Assembly: GCA_020881915.1 (NCBI GenBank)
Contig: JAJFPB010000001.1
Location: 5,146,001 to 5,210,000, forward strand
Reading direction: 5' to 3'
Source of the DNA: Paramyrothecium sp. XJ0827
Lineage: Eukaryota > Ascomycota > Sordariomycetes > Hypocreales > Stachybotryaceae
DNA length: 64,000 nt
The notes below the pieces were generated by a model that did not search any database, was not told where the DNA came from, and was given only the letters and a program-made list of their open reading frames with translations. Shown here piece after piece: positions 1 through 10,000 of the stretch. The translations under genes were made by a program, and so were the position numbers. Within the stretch, counting starts at the first letter, position 1. Each line of letters starts with the position of its first letter.

Positions 1-51
1 AGCAACATGCGCGAAGCCGATGTCGCTGGCTGGGGCGCCGAGCAGGTTTAA
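1..51 (+). CDS. 3' end of an unidentified gene (partial)
   Basis: Frame 1 is open from the window edge to a TAA at 49-51 and reads as 16 GC-rich codons ending in GWGAEQV. Third positions are mostly G or C, as in the window's real genes, and nothing open follows. Most of the gene lies to the left of the window, so the product cannot be named. The stretch is short enough that the open frame could be chance. Confidence 0.35.
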   Translation, partial: SNMREADVAGWGAEQV

Positions 52-846
52 ACGAGCGAGCGAGGGTTCACCGACTTGTCAGAGTACGATACAATGATCC
101 TTCCTTGACAGGCGGTGCAGTTGCTTGGGATTCTTCACGACAGATTGAAGGACGTAATGGCGATGAAATTGGTGGACACTGTATAGTATGATCGTGTTGG
201 GGATGACCGGAAGGTATGGTGAACTGATGGTTGAGGTACTGGTGTGGATGGATAGCGGTGTATGGCGAAAGTCTTCTGACTGAGGGCGCATAGGCTGTAT
301 AGATGAAGGATCGTAAATGTTTGCCTTCAAACATTGAATAGGATTTCCAGCAAAGCTCCGAACGCTCGTGTTTGGTTTGCCGGATACCCCCGACGTGACG
401 AAACGTGGAATACAAGCCCCTGGCCTCCATGAGTGTGTCCGATGGTTGTAATGCATTCAGAGGCATAAGGTCAATGAATACCTTACGCCTGAATTGGTTA
501 CGTACAATTAAGGTAAGGTAGGTATTGGCCGTGAGAACCATACCTTAGCACATCATTTATTCACCTGCAAGACTAAAGTATATCCCTTAAAAGTGCGATG
601 AATATACAGCGAGGCCGTACCATACGAAACACAATTGGGAAGCACACGAATTAATGACAGCAGATTAGGAAATGAAACAGATTGGTATTGGTATCTTCTT
701 AAAGCCTGTGGCTCAATCCTTGTCCTCCCACCTATTATCAATAGCAACTTGGCCCTCAGGCAAAACCCGGCCAAGACTATGTTAATCGTGATCCATTATC
801 GTACATGTCTCAGTTATCCCAAGCAGATCGCTCCCAGCGCGTCAAT
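52..846. other. Intergenic, no gene seen
   Basis: About 0.8 kb between the partial left-edge gene and the stop codon of the small protein at 847-1131. The open frames here are short, overlap on both strands and show no domain or coding bias. The only notable word is an AGGTAAGGTAGGT run near 510-525, one of many AGGTACCT-like sequences in this window's intergenic DNA. It should contain the 3' UTR of the 847-1131 gene. Confidence 0.5.
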
Positions 847-1131
847 TTACTGCTTCTTCCACTGGCCGGCGTTCTCGACGCCCTTTGCAACGCTGTTGGT
901 GCCGCCCTGAAGGCCGCTTCCGAGGTTGCCCAGGCCATCGCCGATGGGGCGGCCGGTCTCGCCGGTGACATTGGTCAAGGTGTCGCCCACGCCCCGGGTA
1001 GCGGCGCCGGTAACATCGCCAACGGTGCGTGTGACGCCGCCGAGGGTGTTTCCGAGGGCGCTAGTGACGAACTTGGCAGCGCCAGTGACCTGGTCGCCGG
1101 CGGTGTTGGAGTCGTTGTTTGAGAGAACCAT
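847..1131 (-). CDS. Small glycine/threonine-rich LEA-like protein (94 aa)
   Basis: A 94-residue protein, low in hydrophobic residues and almost free of aromatics. It is built from loosely repeated G-x-T-x-x-V/I-G-D blocks (GGVTRTVGDVTGAATRGVGD, then GETGRPIGDGLGNL). There is no signal peptide or membrane segment. The composition and roughly 11-residue periodicity resemble small hydrophilic late-embryogenesis-abundant or conidiation-associated proteins of fungi. A protective role in stress or spores is inferred, not shown. The start is the first ATG downstream of a good TATA box (1257-1266), with a CRE/ATF site further upstream. The opposite strand is also open here because of the GC-rich repeat, but it lacks comparable promoter signals. 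No intron is needed. Confidence 0.6.
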   Translation of the reverse strand: MVLSNNDSNTAGDQVTGAAKFVTSALGNTLGGVTRTVGDVTGAATRGVGDTLTNVTGETGRPIGDGLGNLGSGLQGGTNSVAKGVENAGQWKKQ

Positions 1132-1256
1132 GATGGCGGTGGTGTTGTGGCTTGGTTTGTGGTAGTGGTTTGGGTAGTTTGTTTATGTATGAGTAGACGA
1201 AGTCTGTTGTTTTGTGATGATGAGAAAAAAGACTTTCTTTGAAGAATGAAGGCTCT

Positions 1257-1266
1257 CTTTTATATA
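1257..1266 (-). promoter_or_regulatory. TATA box of the small LEA-like gene
   Basis: Minus-strand TATATAAAAG lies about 125 bp upstream of the ATG at 1131. That predicts a transcription start near 1225-1235 and a leader of about 100 nt. A well-formed TATA box is typical of inducible fungal genes. Confidence 0.55.
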
Positions 1267-1316
1267 CAGCCTGTCCACCTACACGAGGCAACGCACACGG
1301 TGATATCGGCGCCGTA

Positions 1317-1324
1317 TGACGTCA
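1317..1324. promoter_or_regulatory. CRE/ATF palindrome upstream of the LEA-like gene
   Basis: A perfect TGACGTCA palindrome lies about 190 bp upstream of the start codon and about 50 bp upstream of the TATA box. A TGACGTTT near-match follows at about 1373. TGACGTCA is the site of Atf1/CREB-type bZIP factors, which act below the stress MAP kinase in fungi. This supports stress or conidiation control of the small gene, as inference from motif and position. Confidence 0.4.
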
Positions 1325-1700
1325 ATCCCTGCGAGCTACCCTGATGCTTCTCCAACACCTTCCCCCACCCAATGACGTTTCGCTGCCTCAACACTTCCAG
1401 CACACTGAGGTGCCATGTAATCCCCCATGATACTGGGATAGCATGCGCCACATCGATCGACTATTCGTCTGCTTGCGATTGGTTCTGGATCTGCGTGACT
1501 GCCCTACATTATGGCGTAGTTCATTACATGTGTTGGGGCGCACCCCTGAACTGGGCAGGAGATGGTGTGAAACACTCCGAGGCTGTCGTAGCATGTGCAA
1601 AATCAAACGCAAGTTCTCATCATCATCGTTGTAAGCGACCGTAGGCCCGGGCGATCAGATCGTGGCACAACGGCTCAAGCCTAAATCGTCATTATGTAGT

Positions 1701-3953
1701 CTATCCAATGTTGAACTCGTCAGCCGCCATGCTCATTAGCTTCATGCTCTTCTGTTTGAATATATCCCGAGCAGGTTTTTGATCCTCACTCATGCCGTCC
1801 ATGTGATCTCTGGTTGGCTCCCTCCTAGAGCGTGCTTTAGCGTTGGGCTTGGAGCCTGCCTTCTTCGCCTTTCTATCAATGCCTGAACCAATACCACCGG
1901 GTGCTTCTCTGAGACCAAAGCTCTTCGCTACGTGACCCAGGTGGAGCTCTGTGATATCGAAATGAACGCGCTCCTCACGGATATGTGTGGCGTAAGCTCT
2001 GATATGTGACTTGAACCCATTCCGAGCTAGCTCGAGGAGCTTGGCGTCGAGGAGTAGTCGCTGTTCGATGTGTAGCTGCAACGTCTCTGCCTTGTCATGG
2101 TGAGATTGCCCTTCAGTCGGTGCCGCCGACGTCTCCACGGGGAACTCTAGCTTGGCCATGAGACCCTTTTGCAGCACGGTTTCGTAAGACTGTGGCGTCG
2201 GCGGCGCAGATGCCTTCAGGAGCTCGATGTATCCCTCCTCTGTGCCCGGAAGCAGAAACAGGACCGAGTCGCCGGAACGACCTGCACGAGCTGTTCGACC
2301 AATGCGATGAATGTGATCGGCAAAACTAAACGCAGGATCGTACTCGATGACCAGATCGACGGATGGAATATCAAGGCCACGGGCGGAGACATCCGTTGTG
2401 ATGAGCAGAGAAGGCAGTTTGGAGGCGGAGAATGACCGAAGAGTCGCCGTGCGTACTGGTTGCGGTAGAGATCCATGCATCCTGTGCATGATGACTTCTG
2501 GACTAGCGGCAGAGGTGAAGTATGCTGCCTTGGAGACGGTTTTCACCGTGAGCTCAGCATCTTTGCTCGGCGGCTCGGTTGAGGATGAAGCAGCCGTGTG
2601 TTTGAATAGTTCGTAATGAAAGTCGACAGTGTCTGCGCAGGACATGAATATGATGGCCTTCATGGTACGCCCGCGACGGGAGAAGGTCGACTTGAGGTAA
2701 GATAGAAGCGTGACCAGGCGAAGCTTGGATGGCACGATAATGTAGGCCTGGTGAAGCTGGGCGGGAGCCTTGTGGACCGCCTGCATGTCTGGCTCGATGT
2801 CGCCCTTTTCCGCAGCCAGGAAAGTTGCATCCGCCAAACTCATTTCTCCCAGTTTTTGTACGTTCATCTTCATTGTCGCAGAACACAAGACTGTCACTCG
2901 TCTGTCGGGAAGTTCTTCCAGGGATGTGCCGTCTGGTGTCGCCTTAGCCACATCAACGTCTCGTAATGCTGTAATGGCCTTCTTCAAGTCCTCCTCGAAG
3001 CCTAGATCCATGAGCCGATCTCCTTCATCCAGAATCAGCCACCGCACGGTACCAAGGTTGAGAGCTTTTGTGTTATCAATGTGGTCGGCCATTCGTCCTG
3101 GCGTCGCAACCAAGAAGTTGACGCCCTTGCGTATCCTGGCTTTCTCTGCCTTCTTGGACTCTCCTCCTGTTATAGCGGTCGATACCAGCCACGGAAAAGG
3201 CCGGATTAGCTGCTCAAGAACCGTGTGAGTCTGCTTGGCCAGTTCACGGGTCGGGGCAACAATAATGGCGAATAGCCCAGAGTCTCGGTGAATTTGTCTG
3301 CCATCACCTCGACCGCTCAATTGTAACACGCGGTGTAAAATCGGAAGTAGGTATGAAAAGGTCTTGCCAGATCCAGTTTCGGCTTGCACAAAGGCGTCTG
3401 CGCTCGTCGAGAGCATATGAGGGATGACTTTCTGCTGAATGGCCGTGGGTCTCTCCAGGTTCATCTTCGCGAGCTCGTCCACAAGCCGAGAAGAAATTGT
3501 CAGACTTCCGAAATTCGCAACATCCGCGAGTGGCGCATTTGTTGCTTCCGGTTCCTCCCATTCTTTTTCCTCTTCGAAGTTGGTCTTTTGAGTCGGATTG
3601 AATGAAAATAGTTTGGAAATGACCTGTTTTGGTCTACCAGAATCTGAAGGTCCTCTTTGTGCGGTGGTAGGCCCCCTTGACCGACCATGGGTCAACGGAG
3701 CCGTGTGCGAGTTTGTCGTAAGCTTTCTCTCAATAGGTGAATCGTCATCTTCAATCCTGCGACGCTTTGCTCCCCGAGAGTCGGCCTCGTCGTCTTCGGT
3801 TGCAGTTCGTGGGCGAGTTGGTTGCGACCCTGCGAGTTTTGCTGACTTCTCGGCACGCTTGCGGTCCCGCCAACGACCGCCTTTGAACTTGACCTGGGTC
3901 TTGAGAGGTTCAGGACCCAGCTCAAAGTTCATAAGCATCCCATCATCAGCCAT
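1701..3953 (-). CDS. DBP7: ATP-dependent DEAD-box RNA helicase Dbp7
   Basis: A 750-residue single-exon protein. After a basic N-terminus starting MADDGMLMNFELG come the helicase motifs in order: Q-motif region ERPTAIQQ (167-174), Walker A AETGSGKT (191-198), PTRELAKQ (234-241), ATPGR (283-287), motif II as DEGD (309-312), SAT (358-360), then ARGLDIPSVDLVIEYD and HRIGRTARAGRSGD in the C-terminal RecA lobe. The DEGD variant, the N-terminal sequence and the C-terminal extension are typical of the Dbp7 family. Dbp7 is a nucleolar helicase that unwinds RNA in pre-60S particles during 27S rRNA maturation. The ATG at 3951-3953 matches the family N-terminus. A PAC-like element lies about 105-130 bp upstream. 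Identification by family resemblance is strong. Confidence 0.93.
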   Translation of the reverse strand: MADDGMLMNFELGPEPLKTQVKFKGGRWRDRKRAEKSAKLAGSQPTRPRTATEDDEADSRGAKRRRIEDDDSPIERKLTTNSHTAPLTHGRSRGPTTAQRGPSDSGRPKQVISKLFSFNPTQKTNFEEEKEWEEPEATNAPLADVANFGSLTISSRLVDELAKMNLERPTAIQQKVIPHMLSTSADAFVQAETGSGKTFSYLLPILHRVLQLSGRGDGRQIHRDSGLFAIIVAPTRELAKQTHTVLEQLIRPFPWLVSTAITGGESKKAEKARIRKGVNFLVATPGRMADHIDNTKALNLGTVRWLILDEGDRLMDLGFEEDLKKAITALRDVDVAKATPDGTSLEELPDRRVTVLCSATMKMNVQKLGEMSLADATFLAAEKGDIEPDMQAVHKAPAQLHQAYIIVPSKLRLVTLLSYLKSTFSRRGRTMKAIIFMSCADTVDFHYELFKHTAASSSTEPPSKDAELTVKTVSKAAYFTSAASPEVIMHRMHGSLPQPVRTATLRSFSASKLPSLLITTDVSARGLDIPSVDLVIEYDPAFSFADHIHRIGRTARAGRSGDSVLFLLPGTEEGYIELLKASAPPTPQSYETVLQKGLMAKLEFPVETSAAPTEGQSHHDKAETLQLHIEQRLLLDAKLLELARNGFKSHIRAYATHIREERVHFDITELHLGHVAKSFGLREAPGGIGSGIDRKAKKAGSKPNAKARSRREPTRDHMDGMSEDQKPARDIFKQKSMKLMSMAADEFNIG

Positions 3954-4057
3954 TGCGACGGTTTGCGATCAGTCCAGCAAGATTGGGTATTTTCACGGTG
4001 GGGTATCCGCTCAACATTGTCTGGGACACTTTTGGAACTTTTTTCGTTTTGCTTTGG

Positions 4058-4082
4058 CTTATCTTATCGCGATAAGCGATAA
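4058..4082. promoter_or_regulatory. PAC-like ribosome-biogenesis element (DBP7 promoter)
   Basis: The stretch contains CTTATCTTATCG followed by a perfect 14-nt palindrome, CTTATCGCGATAAG, and a further CGATAA. It lies about 105-130 bp upstream of the DBP7 ATG. GCGATAAG differs by one base from the yeast PAC core GCGATGAG found upstream of ribosome-biogenesis genes. The same 12-mer recurs upstream of ESF2 at 16763-16774. The words also contain GATA-factor cores, so a GATA protein is an alternative binder. Confidence 0.45.
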
Positions 4083-6888
4083 CAATATCCTAAAACTGGA
4101 GCGGTCCAACTCCAGGTCAATATGACCCAAGTGTTCTAGTAATCTGTCTGCAAACATCTTTTGTATTAACCTTCAGATTTGAAGATTCCCTCATATAGAT
4201 TACTAGTATCATTATTGCTATTGTGCAAAATATATTATGTAGTTATTATCATATTTATTGACATTTTACTGAAATTTTCTCTTTTTTCTCTTTCAACAAC
4301 CACATCGTTGGTAATGCTGTCTGTGACTGGCATCGTCAATCAGACCACCACCAAGCCCCTGATGATCACTTTCATGAAACCAAATACAGTTTTGGACAAT
4401 GTATGACTTAGCGCGAGTCATAACTGGCCGTAAGGACAAATAAACCTAAGGAATACTTCACAGGATATGAAAGTTACAGACTGTGAATCTTAACGCCGAG
4501 GCCTGCGAAATACTATAAACGCAGCTCGGCTTGCCTGGAGTTTGGAACGAATGCAGAAATGCAAAGTTCATTAGCCCCACTTGGCATTTTACCAAATGAT
4601 GACAGGAATCAAACAGAATACGGGGACCGCATTTTCTCAATTAATAGTCCTGTCGTGAACTTACGTGGCTCGCTGTAAATCATGGTGGTCCTCACATTGG
4701 CCCGCTTGGACGAGGAATTGCGAAACCAGCTGTATATGCATTGCAACCAGAAAGCCTTACAGGTTCGTCACATAGATCTTCTGTGTTGATATAAGATTAT
4801 GCCAGGATGTGGCCAAACTCAGCATCTGTGATCGACAGAAATGGTACAATGTCAAGACCACCTAGCAAAAGACCAAGCATAAAAATTACGGACTCGGCTT
4901 TTGCCCAATCCCAAGCCGAGCGGACTCGGAGTAACAGAATCCGCTTGCGGGTTTTTGGTGGAGTCCGAAGCATCCGGGACGAAATGGAGCAGAACGGGTA
5001 ATTTTCGTGGAGTTGGTCCATGTGACTGCACAGTTACCGCATAGGATGCAGCCCTGTGGCTCCTTTGACGGATGGATGGGATGTAGGTACCTATTTTGCT
5101 GACGACGAGACAGGCGCCAGTCCAAAGTGATGGATCGCGATGGAACCGGGTCGATGGCGTCGCATTTGGGGTGCATGGTGTTAGCGGGAATGTTTTGGCA
5201 CCGCCATCCCATGGTAAGCTTCGTTAGTAGTAGGCAGTTTGGGGCGCCTAGCTGTTCTAAAACCAAGCATTTGCATAATAGCAGGCATAATGGCCGTTGC
5301 GGTGTCGAAACTAGTGGCGGCGAAGCATGTTGGTAAACACTGGTCGATATCCGATCTCCAGCTTGTAGTAGGAGGCGACGAATCTCGCCTTAGCGTGACG
5401 CTATCTTCTCGCGTTGCTCTGCTAAAGTGACTACGAATGGAAGGTGAAGTTGTAATGCCCATTGCCACAAGTGCAAGGGAGTACTGAACCGTTCGCCTCG
5501 CCAAAATGCACAACAGATTCATGGGTGGCGTATGGTGGATTGGCGCAGCCCCTGAATCTGGACATGTGCGACGTCGCGCCCCTTGCAATCCATTGCAGGG
5601 AGCGAGAGGGAGAGGAAAAAAATTTCCCATCAAATTACGGCGTAAATTGACACGTCCCGTGTCGCAAAGTATTACTGTAAGATGGAGAACTAGGATGCGT
5701 TCCGACAGGCTGGTGCAGGGACGTTCCGGCTTCTCCCTTGCACGGTGATGGGCCCCCCTGGAGGCTTGGCTGACGGCCGGTTTTTTCTCTCCCTTGATGT
5801 CCGCCTAAGCCAGGCTTGGGCAAGTGTCTCGTGGGGACCCCTGCGAGAAGCGGGCTCCCGTCTCCCGGATCCTTGTCTAATTCGTCCTTTGTCTACCCGA
5901 AAACAACCGTGCAAACCTTTGGCGACCTGCATGCTCTTAGCCAAGGGCGAAAGCTTCCATGAGGAAACGACTTGGGGCGCAGCACAGAGGCGACGGCAGA
6001 GGTCACACCTGAGGCTTTTCGAGCGCATCATCATCCATCTACGGATACCCTCCACGCTGACGTGTTTTGCCGGAGACATCCACTCACTCCCACCCCTGTG
6101 ATGTTCCCATCATGCTGATTGTTACGCTGTGTAGGTATCCAGGATACTTGAGCTCTGTTAATGAATTCCGGTGAATAAGAAGCTGGGTTGAAGTAAAGCA
6201 TGAGCAGCTGAAGCGATTGAGCTCCCAAAAGAGGGGGACGAAAAGCCAGACAGAGGAAAGAGAAGAGAAGAAAAAAAAAAAGCCCCAGCTCACATGTGAT
6301 TTCCTAGCGCGTTGCATTGCAAAGCAACGCCAATCCACGTTTTCGATGGATCATCATAGCTGCCTGGGGTGCCAGCTGGCCTGAGTCATTCCCGCCCGTC
6401 CACTAGAACGCCCGTCCCGAATCCACCCTGGCCTGAGTTTCCAGCGCCGCGCACGCGGTACAGGAAGCTGTAGCCCGTAGCTTCGTTACGCTTCTAGCTG
6501 GGATTCCATGCGAGCGTTAACCCCGGGAGGTGGGTACCTCAGGCTCCCCCAGGTATCTCCGGTACCTCCTTGCACCACAATTTGCGTCGCGCTACCGCTG
6601 CAGAAACAGGTACAGGTACAGAGCAAACACTCCGGTTTGGCCCTCGTTCCCAAGGCCGCCCGAACGGCAAAAGGGCTCCAAGTCCCCCTCCCTTCCGCCA
6701 TCTAAAATTTCCATCCCATCGCCCAACCTGTCAACACAACCAGAGAAACAGCCGCGGAACACAGGCTTCAAGTTTTCGACGCCTGTCATAGTCCTTCACT
6801 TTTCCAGTCTTTTCTTCCTTTTCTCCCCTAATCTATTAATCCCTTCCCCTTGCCACGCGCGTTCACTTGACGGCTTGACTGCTGTCAA
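4083..6888. other. Divergent intergenic region, with an AT-rich block
   Basis: About 2.8 kb between the divergent DBP7 and PPR genes. About 4140-4320 is AT-rich compared with its surroundings and may be the relic of an insertion, but I found no terminal repeats or coding remnant. A small inverted repeat, CTCGGCTT and AAGCCGAG, lies near 4893-4919. Open frames on both strands at 4.8-6.1 kb overlap each other and lack coding character. The last 100 bp (about 6790-6860) are CT-rich, as is common before fungal transcription starts. Confidence 0.5.
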
Positions 6889-7028
6889 ATGAACCTGCAA
6901 CTCCATCTTATACTTGGTTCTCACGTGAGTCAATTCCTCCGAAGCTTTTTAGTGACGATGGCCTCACCCAACTCAGCGACAAATATTAACCAACATTGCA
7001 GCTCTCCCCTCCCTCAGGTGTCATCTAA
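6889..7028 (+). promoter_or_regulatory. PPR leader: intron and abutting upstream ORF
   Basis: A canonical intron is visible at 6925-7001, with donor GTGAGT, branch-like TTAAC and acceptor TTGCAG. If it is removed, the ATG at 6889 opens a 20-codon upstream ORF whose TAA (7026-7028) directly abuts the PPR ATG at 7029. The spliced frame is exact: 36 nt plus 27 nt. Such an arrangement could allow termination-coupled reinitiation. Transcript mapping is not available, so both splicing and translation are inferred. Confidence 0.4.
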
Positions 7029-10000
7029 ATGCCCACCATCTATTCCTCCCTCTACTCGAATTTCATCCGTCAAGGATCAACATTCGCAAAGTCTATCACC
7101 ACCCACGGCTACGCGCAGTCCGTCGTAGCCGCCACCCACCCTCATGTTCTAAATTCCCAGAACCGCCCTGTCTTTGGGCGTCGCAATAATAGCACGCATC
7201 GATTCGGTCGTCTTTCGAACCTCCAGCTACACTCTGCCTTCCACACCGACAGAGCGGCTGCGGGCCTTTCAGACCTTCGCAATGGACAGAACCACGGTGG
7301 GCTAGATGCCTACTTCGAAGCCCTGCAGAAGACGCAGGCCGCTGGCGAAGTTGACAAGGAATGGACACAATTCGAGTTTCCCAAGCGCATTGAGTGGAAG
7401 CCTAGCTCCTCCTCTGTTCTCACTGGTGACAAGGTCGCAGAGTCTGCTGAGAAGCATGATGACACCGAACTTGTTACCGTGCCTGAGCGGTCCATGACTC
7501 CTGAAGAGGAGCTTGTACTCGCACACATTGATGCCGCACTCGAGCGAGAGATCGAAGTGAGAAGGATACAAGAGGCAGCAGAGGAGGCCGCATCTGTCGC
7601 TCATTCGCGGTCACGTACTCCCGCGCTGGATAGGTCCCGCACCCCAGCCAGCGTTGCCCGCAGTGCCACTCCTCCAGCCGATCCGTTGTCCGAGTCATAC
7701 GCCGCGCATCTTCTCAAGCTATCCTCAGATGGACGGTATGCCGAGATTCCAACCGTGTTTGAGGCCATGCTGGCCACCGGCGTCAGGCCAATCTCGACTG
7801 CTTACAACGCCCTCCTGATTGCAGCTATCCACATCCCGTCCCAGAAAATCGAGATTGTCTCCAAGGCTCTCGATGTCTATGCGGACATGGTCCGGCGCCG
7901 CGTTTCGCCTGACAGTGACACATTTAACATCCTCGTGGGTCTTTTGGCGTCACGCTCTCTGGAAGTAGCTGAGACGAAGGCTGCCCTGGAGGACAAGCGA
8001 GTCCGTTTTGGAGGCATGGATGAGCCGGGCAAGTTCATGTTCGCCTCACACGAACTCGAGCACGCCATTCTAAGCGAGGACGACCGTCTCGACCTCGCCA
8101 TGAAGCTCTTTGACACCTCTGTGGATGCCAGTACAGCTCTCTACTCTGGCGAAACATACCATCAGTTGATTTCTGCTTGTGCGCAAGCCGGTCGTGTTTC
8201 TGATATGCTCCGACTTTTTGAGCATATGGAGATGACGCAGACCGTACCATTCGCCAGCACCTTCCCGACCATGATCACGGCGTTTGCCAATGCAGGCGAT
8301 CTCGTAAGTGCTGTTGAGTGCTACAACGAGTACCGCAACCTTGCAGTCGCCAACGACAGCGGCCATGCTACGCTTCATGATCGATCCGACTCCGACGTCT
8401 ACGCAGCGGTCATCAATGCCTATGTCATTTCTGACAAGATCGAGGGAGCCATGAAGTTCTTCAAGAAGATTGTGGACGAGTATGGCGTCCGTGCGGCTGA
8501 TATCAAGGATGCCCTCATCAGCAGTGGCTTCATCAAGGGTCTCATTGCTCGCGGAATCCACCAAGAGGCCTTTCACTGGGCCCAATCCATTGAGGCCGAA
8601 GCCCGCGCACAGACAATGGGTCGTCTTGCCACTATCGCAGCAGATCGTGATGACAAGGCTACGGCAGTTGAGGCTTATGCCAACCTCACTTCGGCTTGCG
8701 AAGACCTGGCCACTCCATCCATGGCATTGCTTGCTATGAGCGTTCGGGAAGGCGATGTGGCCTCCGCTACCAAGTACTGGCGTGTTCTGTCTGGTCCCGG
8801 TCTTGCTCCTACAGTTTCTTTCATTGAGACCACGGCTATGTACGCCGTCGCTCTCATTGGATCTGGACAGGTGGCAGAAGGCCTGCTGGAATCTGAGGCG
8901 ATGTTCCAAAAGATTCTGGCTGCTGAGTCAAACGCGAGACCTCAAATTGTCGAAGAGATTGAGGAAGGTGTTGACTTCATTACTCGTTATATGAAGACAA
9001 GGGGCATCACTGACCCTCGTGAGATGACGTCGCCTGCTTCCAGCTTCCCCACGCAGACGTTCAGCAACTCGCCTCTTGCGTCTACGCCAACGGTGTCCTC
9101 CTTCGAGGACAACTTTGATCCTTACGTGCAGAGCACTGATTTCAAGGGATCCTCGCTCATTGCTGACGATCTTGAGGGAAGCCATGGCCGCAAGGGCTCG
9201 CGTCTGAACGAGGCCCTGGGCCGCTTCCGCAATATCCGCCGCGCTGGTCGACACCCTCGCTACATCACCTATGCCAAGCTCATTTCTGCCGCTGCTCGCG
9301 AAGGCAAAATGGAGCTGTGCCACGATATTTTGTCGATGGCTCGCAGTGATGTGCCATTGTTGCCTCAGTACGCCGTTGTCCGATATGGTTGGTCTTCTAT
9401 CCTTGACGCGATGGTTGGTGCATGCTTGACCATGGGAAACCGTGGACGAGCTGAGCAATACCATCAGGAGCTCCTGGATATGGGTGCCACCCCTTCTGCC
9501 AACACCTTCGGCCTCTACATCACCACGCTCAAGGAGTCGACCAAAACCTTCGATGAGGCGTCTGAAGCAGTCCGCATCTTCCACCGTGCCAAGACCGAGG
9601 GAGTCGAGCCAAGCTCATTCCTTTACAACGCTCTGATCGGCAAGCTTGGCAAGGCTCGACGCATTGACGACTGCCTCTTTTACTTCGCTGAAATGAGGGC
9701 CCTGGGTATCAAGCCTACGTCTGTTACTTACGGTACAATTGTCAATGCTCTTTGCCGAGTTAGCGACGAGAAGTTCGCTGAGGAATTGTTCGACGAAATG
9801 GAGGCCATGCCGAACTACAAGGCTCGACCTGCCCCCTACAATAGCATGATGCAGTTTTTCCTCACCACCAAACGCGACAAGTCAAAGGTCCTTGCCTACT
9901 ACGAGCGCATGAAGGCCCGCGGCATTGTGCCCACTGCGCATACATTCAAGCTGCTCGTGGATACCCACGCAACCCTGGAGCCCGTCGACATGCCAGCCGC

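Noticed and set aside
805..1122. 105-codon plus-strand ORF over the LEA-like gene
   Set aside because: It is the mirror of a GC-rich repeat. The TATA and CRE signals and the compositional family resemblance favour the minus strand.
4140..4420. AT-rich block as a transposon remnant
   Set aside because: No terminal repeats, target duplication or coding remnant could be found; composition alone is not enough.
8070..8909. 279-codon minus-strand ORF inside the PPR gene
   Set aside because: It is antisense to a continuous PPR reading frame with clear repeats and has no domain of its own.
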